DNA from: Rhodospirillales bacterium
GTDB taxonomy: Bacteria; Pseudomonadota; Alphaproteobacteria; Micavibrionales; Micavibrionaceae
Length of the DNA stretch: 64,000 bases
Reading direction: 5' to 3'
Assembly (NCBI GenBank): GCA_020638155.1
Contig: JACKJB010000003.1
Span: forward strand, 186,001-250,000
The translations under genes and the position numbers were made by a program. Below the pieces are notes generated by a model, which saw only the letters and a list, made by a program, of their open reading frames with translations, did no database searches and was not told the DNA's origin. Positions within the stretch are counted from its first letter, which is position 1. Each line of letters opens with the position of its first letter. Below are positions 56,105-64,000 of the stretch, piece by piece.

Positions 56105-56496
56105 GCGATACCGGTTTTAAAAGATTCATGCGTTACTGCCTGGTCGGCGGGATCGGTTTTTGTACCGACGGCGGACTTTTACAGCTTGGCATCCACCTGA
56201 TGGGCTGGGGTGTGATTGTGGCGCGCGTTCCCTCATTCCTGATCGCCGTACTGGTGACGTGGTATCTGAACCGGGGTTTTACGTTCCGCAAGCAGCATAT
56301 CAGCTTCCGGGAATCTTTCCCGTCCTATATCGCCGCCAATGCGGTCGGGCTTGCGATTAATTTCGGCAGCTATAGCGCGGGAGTGCTGTTCTCGCCCTTC
56401 ATGGCGCAATACCCGCTGTTGCCGCTGGCGATCGGGGCTGTGCTGGGGATGGTGTTTAACTTCTTCGCCGCCCGCTGGATTTTCCGGGACGATTAA
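56101..56496 (+). CDS. GtrA-family flippase-like membrane protein
   Basis: 131 residues with four hydrophobic helices: FMRYCLVGGIGFCTDGGLLQ, VPSFLIAVLVTWYLNRGFTF, YIAANAVGLAINFGSYSAGV and ALAIGAVLGMVFNFFAARW-type end (LPLAIGAVLGMVFNFFAARW). The FTF and WIF tail are family marks. GtrA proteins are thought to move polyprenyl-phosphate sugars across the inner membrane. It overlaps the upstream glycosyltransferase by 4 bases, so the two act as a pair, and it converges with the methyltransferase gene by 4 bases. Confidence 0.88.
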   Translation: MSDTGFKRFMRYCLVGGIGFCTDGGLLQLGIHLMGWGVIVARVPSFLIAVLVTWYLNRGFTFRKQHISFRESFPSYIAANAVGLAINFGSYSAGVLFSPFMAQYPLLPLAIGAVLGMVFNFFAARWIFRDD

Positions 56497-57200
56497 AGCG
56501 GCTTGCGCGCATGCATGACCAGGTTCTTGCCGATGAACGGGGCGCAGACCGTGTCAAGCACGTGGGAAACCGGGAAGATCACATTATCATAGAGCTTCAA
56601 GTTGCCTTCGGTGACCTTGGCATCTTTATCGCCGATCAGCTTAAACAGGACGGTTACGGGGAAACCGAGGCAGTCCTGGTAATAGCAGCGGTCAATCGTG
56701 AACCCGGCCGCCTGAAAAGCCTGCACCATCATCGGGCGGCGGTAGCGGCGGAAATGGCCGACGCGGTCATCCATCTTCGTCCAGAGAATTTTCCATGCCG
56801 GAACCCAGAAAGACGCGTAGCCGCCGGGCTTGAGCCTGGCATAGATCTCTTTAAGCGCGGCGACATCGTCTTCGATATGTTCGAGTACATTTGAAGAATA
56901 GACGACATCAATGCTGGCGTCCGGGCATTGCGCAATATCGGTAATCACGGTAAAGCCCTTGCCTTCGAGCATATCCTTATTCCCGGCATCGATCTCAAGG
57001 CAGGTGATGCTTTCCGGCTGCGCCTGTTCGCGGACCAGTTCTGAAATCGTGCCGATCCCGGCGCCGAAATCCATCAGCGCCTGCCCCGGCTTCATCATTT
57101 TCATCAGCTGGTTTGCGATGTTCCGGTTATAACCGGGCAGGTATTTAGCCTGATCCAGCTCTTCTTTCCCGGTATATTCAAATTGTTCTGCGCCTGTCAT
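56493..57200 (-). CDS. class I SAM-dependent methyltransferase
   Basis: 235 residues. SAM-binding motif I is ALMDFGAGIGTISELVREQA, motif II CLEIDAGNKDML, and motif IV-like VVYSSNVLEHIEDDVAALKE. FWVPAWKILWTKMDDRVGHF followed by RRYRRPMMVQAF resembles methyltransferases in surface-glycan or lipid gene sets. It is the last gene of the minus-strand run behind bamD, 5 bases after the first STT3-like gene. Substrate unknown; a sugar or lipid carrier is the best contextual guess. Confidence 0.83.
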   Translation of the reverse strand: MTGAEQFEYTGKEELDQAKYLPGYNRNIANQLMKMMKPGQALMDFGAGIGTISELVREQAQPESITCLEIDAGNKDMLEGKGFTVITDIAQCPDASIDVVYSSNVLEHIEDDVAALKEIYARLKPGGYASFWVPAWKILWTKMDDRVGHFRRYRRPMMVQAFQAAGFTIDRCYYQDCLGFPVTVLFKLIGDKDAKVTEGNLKLYDNVIFPVSHVLDTVCAPFIGKNLVMHARKPL

Positions 57201-57205
57201 GCCCG

Positions 57206-58993
57206 TTATTTTACACGGTTCAGGATCAAATACCCGCCGCTTTTTTCAATTGTATCAACAGGGGAAAGTCCTTTGGGAATATCCCCGTTCAGAAGCTGCT
57301 GCGCGAAGCCGCCCCAGAAGCGTCCATCTTCACGGCACAGCACAAGGATATCCGCGCCATATTGATCCATCGCCGCGAGGGCTTGCTGCGGACCGGGTGC
57401 GGAGAAGATTTCATAGACGGCGAGAATGCCTTGCTGGTTACGGTGATACGGCGCAGCCAGCACATGATGGTCGGTGCGGAACAGCAGCTCCGCCCCTTCA
57501 TCAATGTGCGCGGCGATCGTTTGTGGCGCGGGTAACGTCCCGAGCACGGCAGCGGCAGTGCGCAGGTTACATGACGCGGCAGGCTGTAATGTTTTTTGTG
57601 CCGCTTCGGGATCACGCTGGCTTAAGGCATAGCCGAAAAACACCAGCATCAGGATAAAGAAGCTTCCTGAAGCGGCAAGGCGCTGCCCGCGGCTGAGGTT
57701 GAGGCGCGCGATCTGTGTCCCGGCGATATCCTTGCCCTGTGCGAGCAGCCAGATCATCGGCGCGGCGATCAGGCCGTGCGCAAAATCGACCGTGCGCACC
57801 TGGTAAAATGTCAGCAGCAGCGCGAAAAAGACGGCGCCGGAAAGCCCGATCCATAATGCGCGATCATCACTCCGCCGCATAGATTTTGCAATCACCGCAG
57901 CCAAGACAATCACGACCGGCACGGCGAAAATCAGGGCGGTCGCTGTACTGTCCTGATAGAGCGCCGGCAAAGGCTGCGCTTCCTTGACGATGCTCAGCCA
58001 CAATGTGCGGACCTGCGGGTCGGTAATCATATAGGGGTCATGGAAGCATTGCGGGAACAAGACATACAGCGCGGCCAGCAACGGTACGGCTGTCAGAACG
58101 CCCGCACCCAGCCGTTTGCGCCAGCTGCTTTTGAAGCCCTGCGGCAGGACGTAAAGCACAAGCCAAAAGAGCGCCATCACCGTCGCCAGCAGCGCCCAGA
58201 CGATCGACAGAGAATCACAGGACGGCATCATCAATCGTCCGGCATCATGGAGCAGCACGAGCCAGAGCATCGCCATCCCTGCCGTACTCACACCAAAAAT
58301 CAGCCCCGCTTTTTCAAACGCCTGCCCGCGGGCCAGCCAGAACCAGCCCAGCAGCGCCGTGTTCATCGTCAGCCACGGCAGGCTGTCCGCCCCGATCGCC
58401 AGCCCGGTCGCCATGGCAATCCCGGCCGTAACGGCATAGCGCATACGGTGCGGCGCCGCCCAGAGATTCAGGATCCCGCCAAAAGCGATGCTCCCCAGCA
58501 GGATCTGCACCATATGGTGATCGACCCGGCCCGGCATGAACTGGCGCAGCGCGCCCCACAACAAGAGGACGCCCAGCACGGTAAAAAAGGCCGAACGCCC
58601 GCCGGTCAATGGACGGGCGGCAGCATGGGCGGCAAACATATATAGCAGTAGGAGCAAGGCTGGCATCACGGTAGCCGTCATCATCGCGGCGGGTATCCGT
58701 GCCATCGATTTTTCAAACAGGCCCTGCACCAGGACCAGCGGCATATCAATAATCCGCGACCAGCCCAGTTCCGCCGCCGCACCGACACCAAGACCCGGCG
58801 CGGCATAAGACGGGTCGTCATGGCCATCGAGCAACGAGAACACCCGCACCATGCGCATGTAATCATCGGGATCATAAAATCCGCCGCTGAGGACCGGCAA
58901 AGACCAGAGCGATGCCATGACCGCCATGATGACGACCCAGCCGCCGCAGAGCAGGATGAACGTAGACGGTGAAAACAAGCGGTCCTTACTCAT
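57206..58993 (-). CDS. STT3/AglB-like polytopic membrane protein, copy A
   Basis: 595 residues with about 12 hydrophobic helices. The first outside loop has YDPDDYMRMVRVFSLLDGHD, and later come MPGRVDHHMVQILLGSIAFG, ASSP-like SCDSLS and the C-terminal periplasmic domain with GAELLFRTDHHVLAAPYHRN and SGGYLILNRV. D-x-x-x-Y-x-R in loop 1 plus a DHH motif recall AglB/STT3 oligosaccharyltransferases of the GT-C superfamily. The match is by motif only, so other GT-C enzymes are possible. Gap of 9 bases to copy B. It would use a polyprenyl-linked sugar on the outer face of the membrane. Confidence 0.6.
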   Translation of the reverse strand: MSKDRLFSPSTFILLCGGWVVIMAVMASLWSLPVLSGGFYDPDDYMRMVRVFSLLDGHDDPSYAAPGLGVGAAAELGWSRIIDMPLVLVQGLFEKSMARIPAAMMTATVMPALLLLLYMFAAHAAARPLTGGRSAFFTVLGVLLLWGALRQFMPGRVDHHMVQILLGSIAFGGILNLWAAPHRMRYAVTAGIAMATGLAIGADSLPWLTMNTALLGWFWLARGQAFEKAGLIFGVSTAGMAMLWLVLLHDAGRLMMPSCDSLSIVWALLATVMALFWLVLYVLPQGFKSSWRKRLGAGVLTAVPLLAALYVLFPQCFHDPYMITDPQVRTLWLSIVKEAQPLPALYQDSTATALIFAVPVVIVLAAVIAKSMRRSDDRALWIGLSGAVFFALLLTFYQVRTVDFAHGLIAAPMIWLLAQGKDIAGTQIARLNLSRGQRLAASGSFFILMLVFFGYALSQRDPEAAQKTLQPAASCNLRTAAAVLGTLPAPQTIAAHIDEGAELLFRTDHHVLAAPYHRNQQGILAVYEIFSAPGPQQALAAMDQYGADILVLCREDGRFWGGFAQQLLNGDIPKGLSPVDTIEKSGGYLILNRVK

Positions 58994-59002
58994 ATGTCCC
59001 GC

Positions 59003-60817
59003 CTACTCCGTCCGCCGGAAAATCAGGTAACCGCCATTGTCTTCGGCACTGCCGAGCGGCTCCAGCCAGTCCGGCACATCGCTGGATAACAGCTCTTCGG
59101 CGAAAGACGGCTTGCCGTCCATATACTCCACCCAAAAATTATCCGGCGTATCGCATAATATTAAGACCGTGGCGCCGCTTTGCTCGACCGCTTCGCGGGC
59201 GGCATCCGCATTTGCGGCGGTAAAGATATGATAAACTACCATCATACTGTCCTGGTTGCGGTGAACAGAGGCCACAAGGATATTGTGATGCGTCCGGTAC
59301 AGCAGTTCCGATCCGGCATATAACGGCCCGGCCACGATCTGTCCCGGCGGTAAGGCATTAAGCGACTCAGAAGCCTGCTGTAAATCACAGCCTGCCGTCA
59401 CGGGCTCTTCGGGTTCTACCGCACGATCGTCCCTGCCGGGTAAGGCCAGGACGAAACCGATCAGTGCCAGAGCGAAAAAGATCCCGGCCCCGGTCAGTCT
59501 TTGCCTGGCGCTCAGCGCCGATAGCCTGGCCGATGCGTAATCCTTACCATGGATCAACAACCACGCCAGCGGCGCTACGGCGATGGTCTGCGCGAAATCG
59601 ACGGTGCGGACATGGTAGAACGTCGCGGCAAGCGCGCCGCCCAACACCAAAGCAAGCCCGGCCCAAAGGATACGATTTTCCGGTTCGCGTTTGATTGCCC
59701 ACAGACAGGCCAGCAGCGCGGCCAGCGGCGGGACAACGAAGAAGGCTGCCGCCGCCGGGTAAAGCTGCGCGTAGCGATTCAGCGGCAGGACTTCGGCAAT
59801 GCGGTGCAGCCAGAGATCGTTCAGCACCGGGTAGCGGATCTGGTAAATATCACCGAAGCAGAACGGGAACAGCAGATAAAGCGCCGCCATCAACGGCAGG
59901 AATACCCCAATACCGCAAAGCAGGCGTTTGACAATCCCCTGCTTCAGGCCGTCCGGAATGATGGAAACCCCGCCCCAAAACAACATCACGGCCGCCGTCA
60001 TGCCGACCCAGCCCATTGACAGGGCATCGCAGGATGCCGTGATGAAACGGCCGGGATCGTGCAAAACGATATGATAGGCTGCCGTCGCGGCAAACAGAGC
60101 TAAACCGTACAGCAGTCCGGGACGCTGGTATACATCCCCTTTGATCCACCAGAAAAAGCCGAGCAGCGCCGTGCCCAGAACGAAACCCGGCATAATATCC
60201 GCGCCGATCGCCAGCCCCGTGGCGAACGCGGCTCCGGCGATCACGGCATAACGCAGGCGCTCCGGGGTAAACCATAAACGAAACAACGATCCGTAAGCGA
60301 TCACCGATAAAGAGGCCTGCCACATATGATGATCGACCCGGCCCGGCATGAACTGGCGCAGCAGCACCCAGAGAAAGAACATCGCAATCACAACAGGTAA
60401 AGCCGCCCGGCGATCCGGCAATAACGGTGTCGCGCACCACAATGCCAGCGGCAGGAACAGCAGAAGCGCCAGTGCGGGCATGATCGTCCCGGTATACAGG
60501 GCGGCGGTTTCCCGCGGCATGAATTTTTCCAGCGTCCCCTGCATTAATGCCAGCGGCCAGTCAGTCAGGCGCGACCATCCGACTTCGCCTTTTTCATCGA
60601 TGCCCAGGCCCGGCACGGCATAGGATGGTAAATGCTCTCCGTCGATGATCGCGAAAACGCGGACCATGCGCATATAATCGTCCGTATCAGGGAGTTTTTC
60701 TGTAGCAGGCGGCACAGACCATATCCCGGCCATCAGCAGTACAAGCAGCAGCCATCCGGCCAGAAGCGTGATCGCATCCCGGCGGGACTTCCCTTTTATA
60801 TCAAGGGGTGAGGTCAT
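59003..60817 (-). CDS. STT3/AglB-like polytopic membrane protein, copy B
   Basis: 604 residues, paralogue of copy A along its whole length. Shared blocks are PDTDDYMRMVRVFAIIDGEH, FMPGRVDHHMWQASLSVIAY, TASCDALSMGWVG, FYHVRTVDFAQTIAVAPLAW and DNGGYLIFRR. About 12 helices and a soluble C-terminal domain of about 130 residues. It starts 6 bases after bamD and is followed 9 bases later by copy A, so the tandem copies share one transcript. Probable GT-C enzyme, possibly the other half of a pair, or with a different acceptor. Confidence 0.6.
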   Translation of the reverse strand: MTSPLDIKGKSRRDAITLLAGWLLLVLLMAGIWSVPPATEKLPDTDDYMRMVRVFAIIDGEHLPSYAVPGLGIDEKGEVGWSRLTDWPLALMQGTLEKFMPRETAALYTGTIMPALALLLFLPLALWCATPLLPDRRAALPVVIAMFFLWVLLRQFMPGRVDHHMWQASLSVIAYGSLFRLWFTPERLRYAVIAGAAFATGLAIGADIMPGFVLGTALLGFFWWIKGDVYQRPGLLYGLALFAATAAYHIVLHDPGRFITASCDALSMGWVGMTAAVMLFWGGVSIIPDGLKQGIVKRLLCGIGVFLPLMAALYLLFPFCFGDIYQIRYPVLNDLWLHRIAEVLPLNRYAQLYPAAAAFFVVPPLAALLACLWAIKREPENRILWAGLALVLGGALAATFYHVRTVDFAQTIAVAPLAWLLIHGKDYASARLSALSARQRLTGAGIFFALALIGFVLALPGRDDRAVEPEEPVTAGCDLQQASESLNALPPGQIVAGPLYAGSELLYRTHHNILVASVHRNQDSMMVVYHIFTAANADAAREAVEQSGATVLILCDTPDNFWVEYMDGKPSFAEELLSSDVPDWLEPLGSAEDNGGYLIFRRTE

Positions 60818-60823
60818 CAGCGT

Positions 60824-61648
60824 TTAGTCCGGTTTGAATAGCGACTCGACGGTTTTATCGAGCCAGTCCCTGTCGTCCAGAAGCTGCTGGCGCTGTTCGG
60901 CATCCAGCAGTTTATAGGTGTCTTCATACCATTTGCTGCCCGGATAGTTATGCCCCAGCACGGCAGCAACCCGTGTTGCTTCGCCGCGCAGGCCAAGGGT
61001 CAGATAGGCTTCGACCAGCCTGTGCAGGGCTTCGGGCACGTGGGTTGTCGTCTGGTAATCCGCAATGACGGTACGAAAACGGTTGATTGAAGCATTGACC
61101 TGGCCGCGGTTCAGGTAGTAGCGGCCAATTTCCATTTCTTTCCCGGCAAGGTGGTCGAGCGTCAAGTCACGCTTAAAGGTCGCGGACCGCGAATACTGGC
61201 TGTCGGGGAAGCGGCGGATCAGCACGTTGAACGCGTCCAGCGCTTCTTCGGTCATCGCCTGATCGCGGGCGACATCGGAGATCTGTTCGTAAAAGCAGAG
61301 CGCTTTCAGGTAGAGCGCGTAATCAATATCCTTGTTCCCCGGATGCAGCTCAATAAACCGGTCCAACGCAAGGATCGCTTCGTCATAGCGCGTATCTTTA
61401 TAAGAGGAATATGCGGCCAGAAGCTCGGCGCGGGTGGCCCACTGGGAATAAGGATGCTGGCGCTCGACCTCTTCAAACATCTGGGTCGCCTGTTTGTAAT
61501 CCCCGGCATCCAGAGCCGCAGCCGCCGTGTTATACAGGTCTTCAACCGGGCGCTCTTCGATTTTGTCTTTTCCGTCACCGGACGCGCAGCCTGTCAGGGC
61601 AAAACCGCCCAATGCGAGGAGCATAACAGTATATTTCAATGCTTTCAT
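60824..61648 (-). CDS. bamD: outer membrane assembly lipoprotein BamD
   Basis: 274-residue lipoprotein of the BAM complex that inserts outer-membrane proteins. The lipobox is LTGCAS after MKALKYTVMLLALGGFA, so Cys at about 21 is acylated. TPR-like repeats follow (AAAALDAGDYKQATQMFEEV, ERQHPYSQWATRAELLAAY, RRFPDSQYS), as does the conserved GRYYLNRGQVNASINRFRTV stretch. AGGTAGGG precedes the ATG. It heads the run bamD, two STT3-like genes, methyltransferase. In many relatives recN comes next to it; here glycan genes are inserted. Confidence 0.95.
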   Translation of the reverse strand: MKALKYTVMLLALGGFALTGCASGDGKDKIEERPVEDLYNTAAAALDAGDYKQATQMFEEVERQHPYSQWATRAELLAAYSSYKDTRYDEAILALDRFIELHPGNKDIDYALYLKALCFYEQISDVARDQAMTEEALDAFNVLIRRFPDSQYSRSATFKRDLTLDHLAGKEMEIGRYYLNRGQVNASINRFRTVIADYQTTTHVPEALHRLVEAYLTLGLRGEATRVAAVLGHNYPGSKWYEDTYKLLDAEQRQQLLDDRDWLDKTVESLFKPD

Positions 61649-61740
61649 CAGAATCCCTACCTTAAGCCTTTATATAGACCATCTGATACCCGGAATAAAG
61701 CATTCCAGCACGGATCGTCCCCAGATTCGCTTCATTTCCC

Positions 61741-62718
61741 TTAATAAAACCAGGTCAATGTACGGTGAGACGGTGTTGCCTTGTAACGGCTTTCCTCAAC
61801 ACTTTTATGCCATAAAATAAAATCAATATCAGATGCTTTCATCCCCTTTATTTCTGCGATCTTTTCGACAGCATGGGCAGCACAGGCGCGGATTTCAATC
61901 TCTTCTTCCGATCCCGACGGGATATTCCCGCCGCGTCTGATTTCATTTTGCAGTGCCTCGCTATACTCCAGAATGCCATCTGCAAATAACGTTCTGGGCA
62001 CAGCGTTGTCGGCAAACATCGTCAACTGGTCCATATCAGAAAAGAGCTGTTTACCGAAGCGGTTAAAAATAAGGTTGAGAACCGTTATGTTATGTTGCGC
62101 CCGCTTATAAAAAGGGGCCTCTATCCCTTTATAATTATGCACATCATTAAAGCCCGGCATTGCTGTCAAGCGCTTCAGCATGTCAGCTGACAACGGCGCC
62201 GTGTCTTCGACATAGCGCACAAAATCTCCGGAAGCCTCTCGCTGAACTGCGTTCCCCAAGTCACGCAAGGACTGCGCACATAAGCCTGCAAACTCTTTGC
62301 TATACGCACCGTCCGCCCCAAGACCAAAGATTTCCTTTACATCCCCGGCCGTTATTCGTGCCAGCCCTTCCGCAGTAAAAGGTCCATTTTGTACAAAGTA
62401 ATCCTTTATGCGGCGCGCCACCGTGAAATAGATAGAAGCCCGTTCGAGCTTCAGCCCTTCATTAACCAAATGTGGTTTATAACCGGAGCCAAAATTGACG
62501 GCATCGACAATGAGTGCATAATTAACCGTATCAGCAAGCGTTCCTTTATAATGGTCTTCTTCGTCCCATGTATTTTCAGGCAGCGCATCAGGCAAACTGT
62601 TTGCATAAGCTTCGATCAGATCCATCCTGATCTTGACATGGCTGGCTTTATCCGCCACCTGCGCATAGGCCTTGCGGATTGCGTTAAAAATAGTCTCATC
62701 AGGCTGATCTTTTTTCAT
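61741..62718 (-). CDS. queuosine salvage family protein (DUF2419-like)
   Basis: 325 residues. Resembles the queuosine-salvage family (Qng1/DUF2419), which frees queuine from queuosine 5'-monophosphate in eukaryotes and some bacteria. ADTVNYALIVDAVNFGSGYK matches the family's Asn-Phe core. FADNAVPRTLFADGILEYSE, PSGSEEEIEIRACAAHAVEK and SDIDFILWHKSVEESRYKAT match the conserved C-terminal half. The ATG at 62718 has GAGGGATG upstream; a TTG 14 codons earlier is weaker. It lies between lpxC and bamD, an odd place for it. A substrate other than queuosine is possible. Confidence 0.65.
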   Translation of the reverse strand: MKKDQPDETIFNAIRKAYAQVADKASHVKIRMDLIEAYANSLPDALPENTWDEEDHYKGTLADTVNYALIVDAVNFGSGYKPHLVNEGLKLERASIYFTVARRIKDYFVQNGPFTAEGLARITAGDVKEIFGLGADGAYSKEFAGLCAQSLRDLGNAVQREASGDFVRYVEDTAPLSADMLKRLTAMPGFNDVHNYKGIEAPFYKRAQHNITVLNLIFNRFGKQLFSDMDQLTMFADNAVPRTLFADGILEYSEALQNEIRRGGNIPSGSEEEIEIRACAAHAVEKIAEIKGMKASDIDFILWHKSVEESRYKATPSHRTLTWFY

Positions 62719-62785
62719 ATATACATCCCTCGCGCGGACCATACCAAACGCAGGGAACAAAGTGCAATAATTAAAGCTAATATAT

Positions 62786-63709
62786 TTACGCGCTGATCGC
62801 GGCGGCGGACTCTAGTCCCTTGCCGAAGGGCATACCGGCGCGATCGTCCAGTTCCAGGTCAACCATAACCCAGCAATCCGGCTGAGCGAAGAGCTGGTGC
62901 AGGATAGCGTTATTCATCGCATGGCCGGGCTTGTCGGCTTCGTAAGCGCCGAGGATCGGCATACCCGCCAGGTACAAATCGCCAATCGCGTCGAGCAGTT
63001 TATGGCGGATGAATTCATCGTAATAGCGCAAGCCTTCATCATTCAGGACTTTATCCTGATCGAGGACGATGGCGTTATCAAGCGAGCCGCCGAGCGCCAG
63101 GCCGTTACGGCGCAGGGCTTCGACCTCATGAGCGAAACCAAAAGTCCGGGCATCGGCGAGATCATGGCGGAAATTCCCGTTCAGGAGCTGGATCGTGTAA
63201 TCCTGACGGCCAATGGACGGGTGGTCAAAATCAATCCGGCCGCCAAAGGAGCTGCCGATCGCCGGACGCAGACGGACCGTTTTACCGTCCTGTTCCAGCG
63301 TAATCTCTTTGAGAATTTTAATGACGCGGCGCGCTTTGCCCTGCATCCGGATCCCTGCTTCATCGATTTTCTCAACAAACGGGGCGGCGCTGCCGTCCAT
63401 GACCGGAACTTCCGGACCGTCAAGTTCGATACGCAAATTATCAATCCCGCAGCCACGCAGGGCCGCCATCAGATGCTCGATCGTGCCGACGCTCACGCCG
63501 TCTTCGTTGGCGATCACCGTGCACAGGCGGGTATCAACGACCTTGTTCCACAATGCCGGGATCACATTATCGCGGTCCGTCACATCCGTGCGCACAAACA
63601 CGATGCCATGCCCGGCCGGTGCCGGTTTCAGGGACAAACGAACCTGCGCCCCCGAATGGAGACCGATACCGTTAACGTCGATTGCTTTTGCAAGTGTCTG
63701 CTGCTGCAT
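62786..63709 (-). CDS. lpxC: UDP-3-O-acyl-N-acetylglucosamine deacetylase
   Basis: 307-residue zinc enzyme, the committed step of lipid A synthesis. Zinc ligand His is at about 79 in GTIEHLMAALRGCGIDNL; the others are in DEFIRHKLLDAIGDLYLAG (His and Asp). The catalytic His/Glu context includes HAMNNAILHQLF. The N-terminus QTLAKAIDVNGIGLHSGAQV is standard. Upstream are two overlapping CtrA boxes and a -10-like TATAGT (63757-63794), which suggests cell-cycle control. In relatives ftsZ often precedes it; here the upstream gene is not recognisable as ftsZ. Confidence 0.96.
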   Translation of the reverse strand: MQQQTLAKAIDVNGIGLHSGAQVRLSLKPAPAGHGIVFVRTDVTDRDNVIPALWNKVVDTRLCTVIANEDGVSVGTIEHLMAALRGCGIDNLRIELDGPEVPVMDGSAAPFVEKIDEAGIRMQGKARRVIKILKEITLEQDGKTVRLRPAIGSSFGGRIDFDHPSIGRQDYTIQLLNGNFRHDLADARTFGFAHEVEALRRNGLALGGSLDNAIVLDQDKVLNDEGLRYYDEFIRHKLLDAIGDLYLAGMPILGAYEADKPGHAMNNAILHQLFAQPDCWVMVDLELDDRAGMPFGKGLESAAAISA

Positions 63710-63756
63710 TTTTTGCGGTTCCCGCCTGCGGCATTATTGCCGCTCCCCTTCAATGG

Positions 63757-63784
63757 TTAATGAATGGTTAATGAATTCTTAACC
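63757..63784 (-). promoter_or_regulatory. two overlapping CtrA boxes upstream of lpxC
   Basis: TTAA at 63757, 63768 and 63779, spaced by exactly 7 bases. On the minus strand this reads TTAA-N7-TTAACC twice, both perfect for the CtrA consensus TTAA-N7-TTAAC. A -10-like TATAGT (63787-63792) lies just upstream in the minus sense, so CtrA would cover the start point and might repress. The plus strand shows the same stretch as a tandem 11-base repeat (ATGGTTAATGA twice). Confidence 0.6.
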
Positions 63785-63883
63785 CTACTATATAGGAACC
63801 GCATTTTACAAAACAAATCACGCTTTGTTGCGCTTTGTTACAATGGAATAACAAAGCGTTTTCAGTGCCTTACAAAAACAACC

Positions 63884-64000
63884 TTAACCGTTGGTCGGCA
63901 AAACCGGTTTGACGCGTTTGTCTTTGAACTGCATCACAATCGTATCGTTTACATCACCCGTGATATTGCCGTCTGAAAAAGGGGCATCGGAAGTGACCTG
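63884..64000 (-). CDS. 3' end of an unidentified gene
   Basis: The last 38 codons and stop of a minus-strand frame that runs off the right edge, reading QVTSDAPFSDGNITGDVNDT then IVMQFKDKRVKPVLPTNG. No family is recognised; it does not look like the usual FtsZ C-terminus. The frame is open to the window edge, and the codon usage is ordinary. It would be upstream of lpxC in transcription order. Confidence 0.5.
   Translation of the reverse strand, partial: QVTSDAPFSDGNITGDVNDTIVMQFKDKRVKPVLPTNG

Noticed and set aside
1..64000. tRNA or rRNA genes, CRISPR arrays, insertion sequences or prophage
   Set aside because: I saw no cloverleaf-like or rRNA stretch, no regular repeat-spacer pattern, and no transposase, integrase or phage structural gene.

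Overview
The window reads as a stretch of chromosome from an alphaproteobacterium with roughly balanced base composition. Evidence: an F1-ATPase zeta-inhibitor (DUF1476) gene next to purC-purS, a three-subunit proton-translocating transhydrogenase (pntAA-pntAB-pntB), a BolA-monothiol glutaredoxin pair, the lpxC / bamD / recN / ligA neighbourhood, and CtrA-type TTAA-N7-TTAAC boxes. No rRNA, tRNA, CRISPR array, insertion sequence or phage gene was seen. Genus cannot be fixed from sequence alone; a Micavibrio-like or Rhodospirillales-like lineage is only a guess.

Layout. 1-2.5 kb: 5' end of typA/bipA, a 60-residue orphan gene, pyrE and nadK. 2.5-5.1 kb: orphan genes, a DNA glycosylase and a decayed copy of its 3' end. 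5.1-11.3 kb: purine genes (purC-purS, purQ, purL) with DUF1476, then bolA and grxD. 11.3-17.8 kb: cell-shape genes mreB, mreC, mreD, mrdA and rodA, with an unknown gene inserted on the opposite strand between mreB and mreC. 17.9-21.3 kb: exported ChaN/EreA-like protein, M48 protease, L36, DUF3307 protein.

21.5-40.9 kb is the most distinctive part. It holds a cyclic-nucleotide-binding EAL phosphodiesterase and two very large exported paralogues (1083 and 2479 residues; FecR-like N-terminus, FG-GAP propeller, RTX repeats). Facing them is an operon for a type I secretion system (TolC-like, ABC, HlyD) ending in a CHASE2 adenylate cyclase. I read this as one surface-adhesion module in which an environmental signal could act through cAMP and c-di-GMP. 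The larger protein appears to carry a complete seven-repeat LVIVD propeller nested inside its seven-blade FG-GAP propeller.

41-44.5 kb: transhydrogenase operon with an orphan 84-codon gene between pntAB and pntB. 44.5-46.2 kb: orphan genes behind near-identical strong promoters. 46.3-49.9 kb: three tandem alpha/beta hydrolases and a small orphan. 49.9-55.1 kb: ligA, an unknown gene, a small pyrophosphatase-like gene and recN, with intergenic repeats. 55.2-61.6 kb: GT2 glycosyltransferase, GtrA flippase, methyltransferase and two paralogous STT3/AglB-like membrane proteins behind bamD, together a likely polyprenyl-linked sugar pathway. 61.7-64 kb: a queuosine-salvage homologue, lpxC with tandem CtrA boxes upstream, and the 3' end of an unidentified gene.
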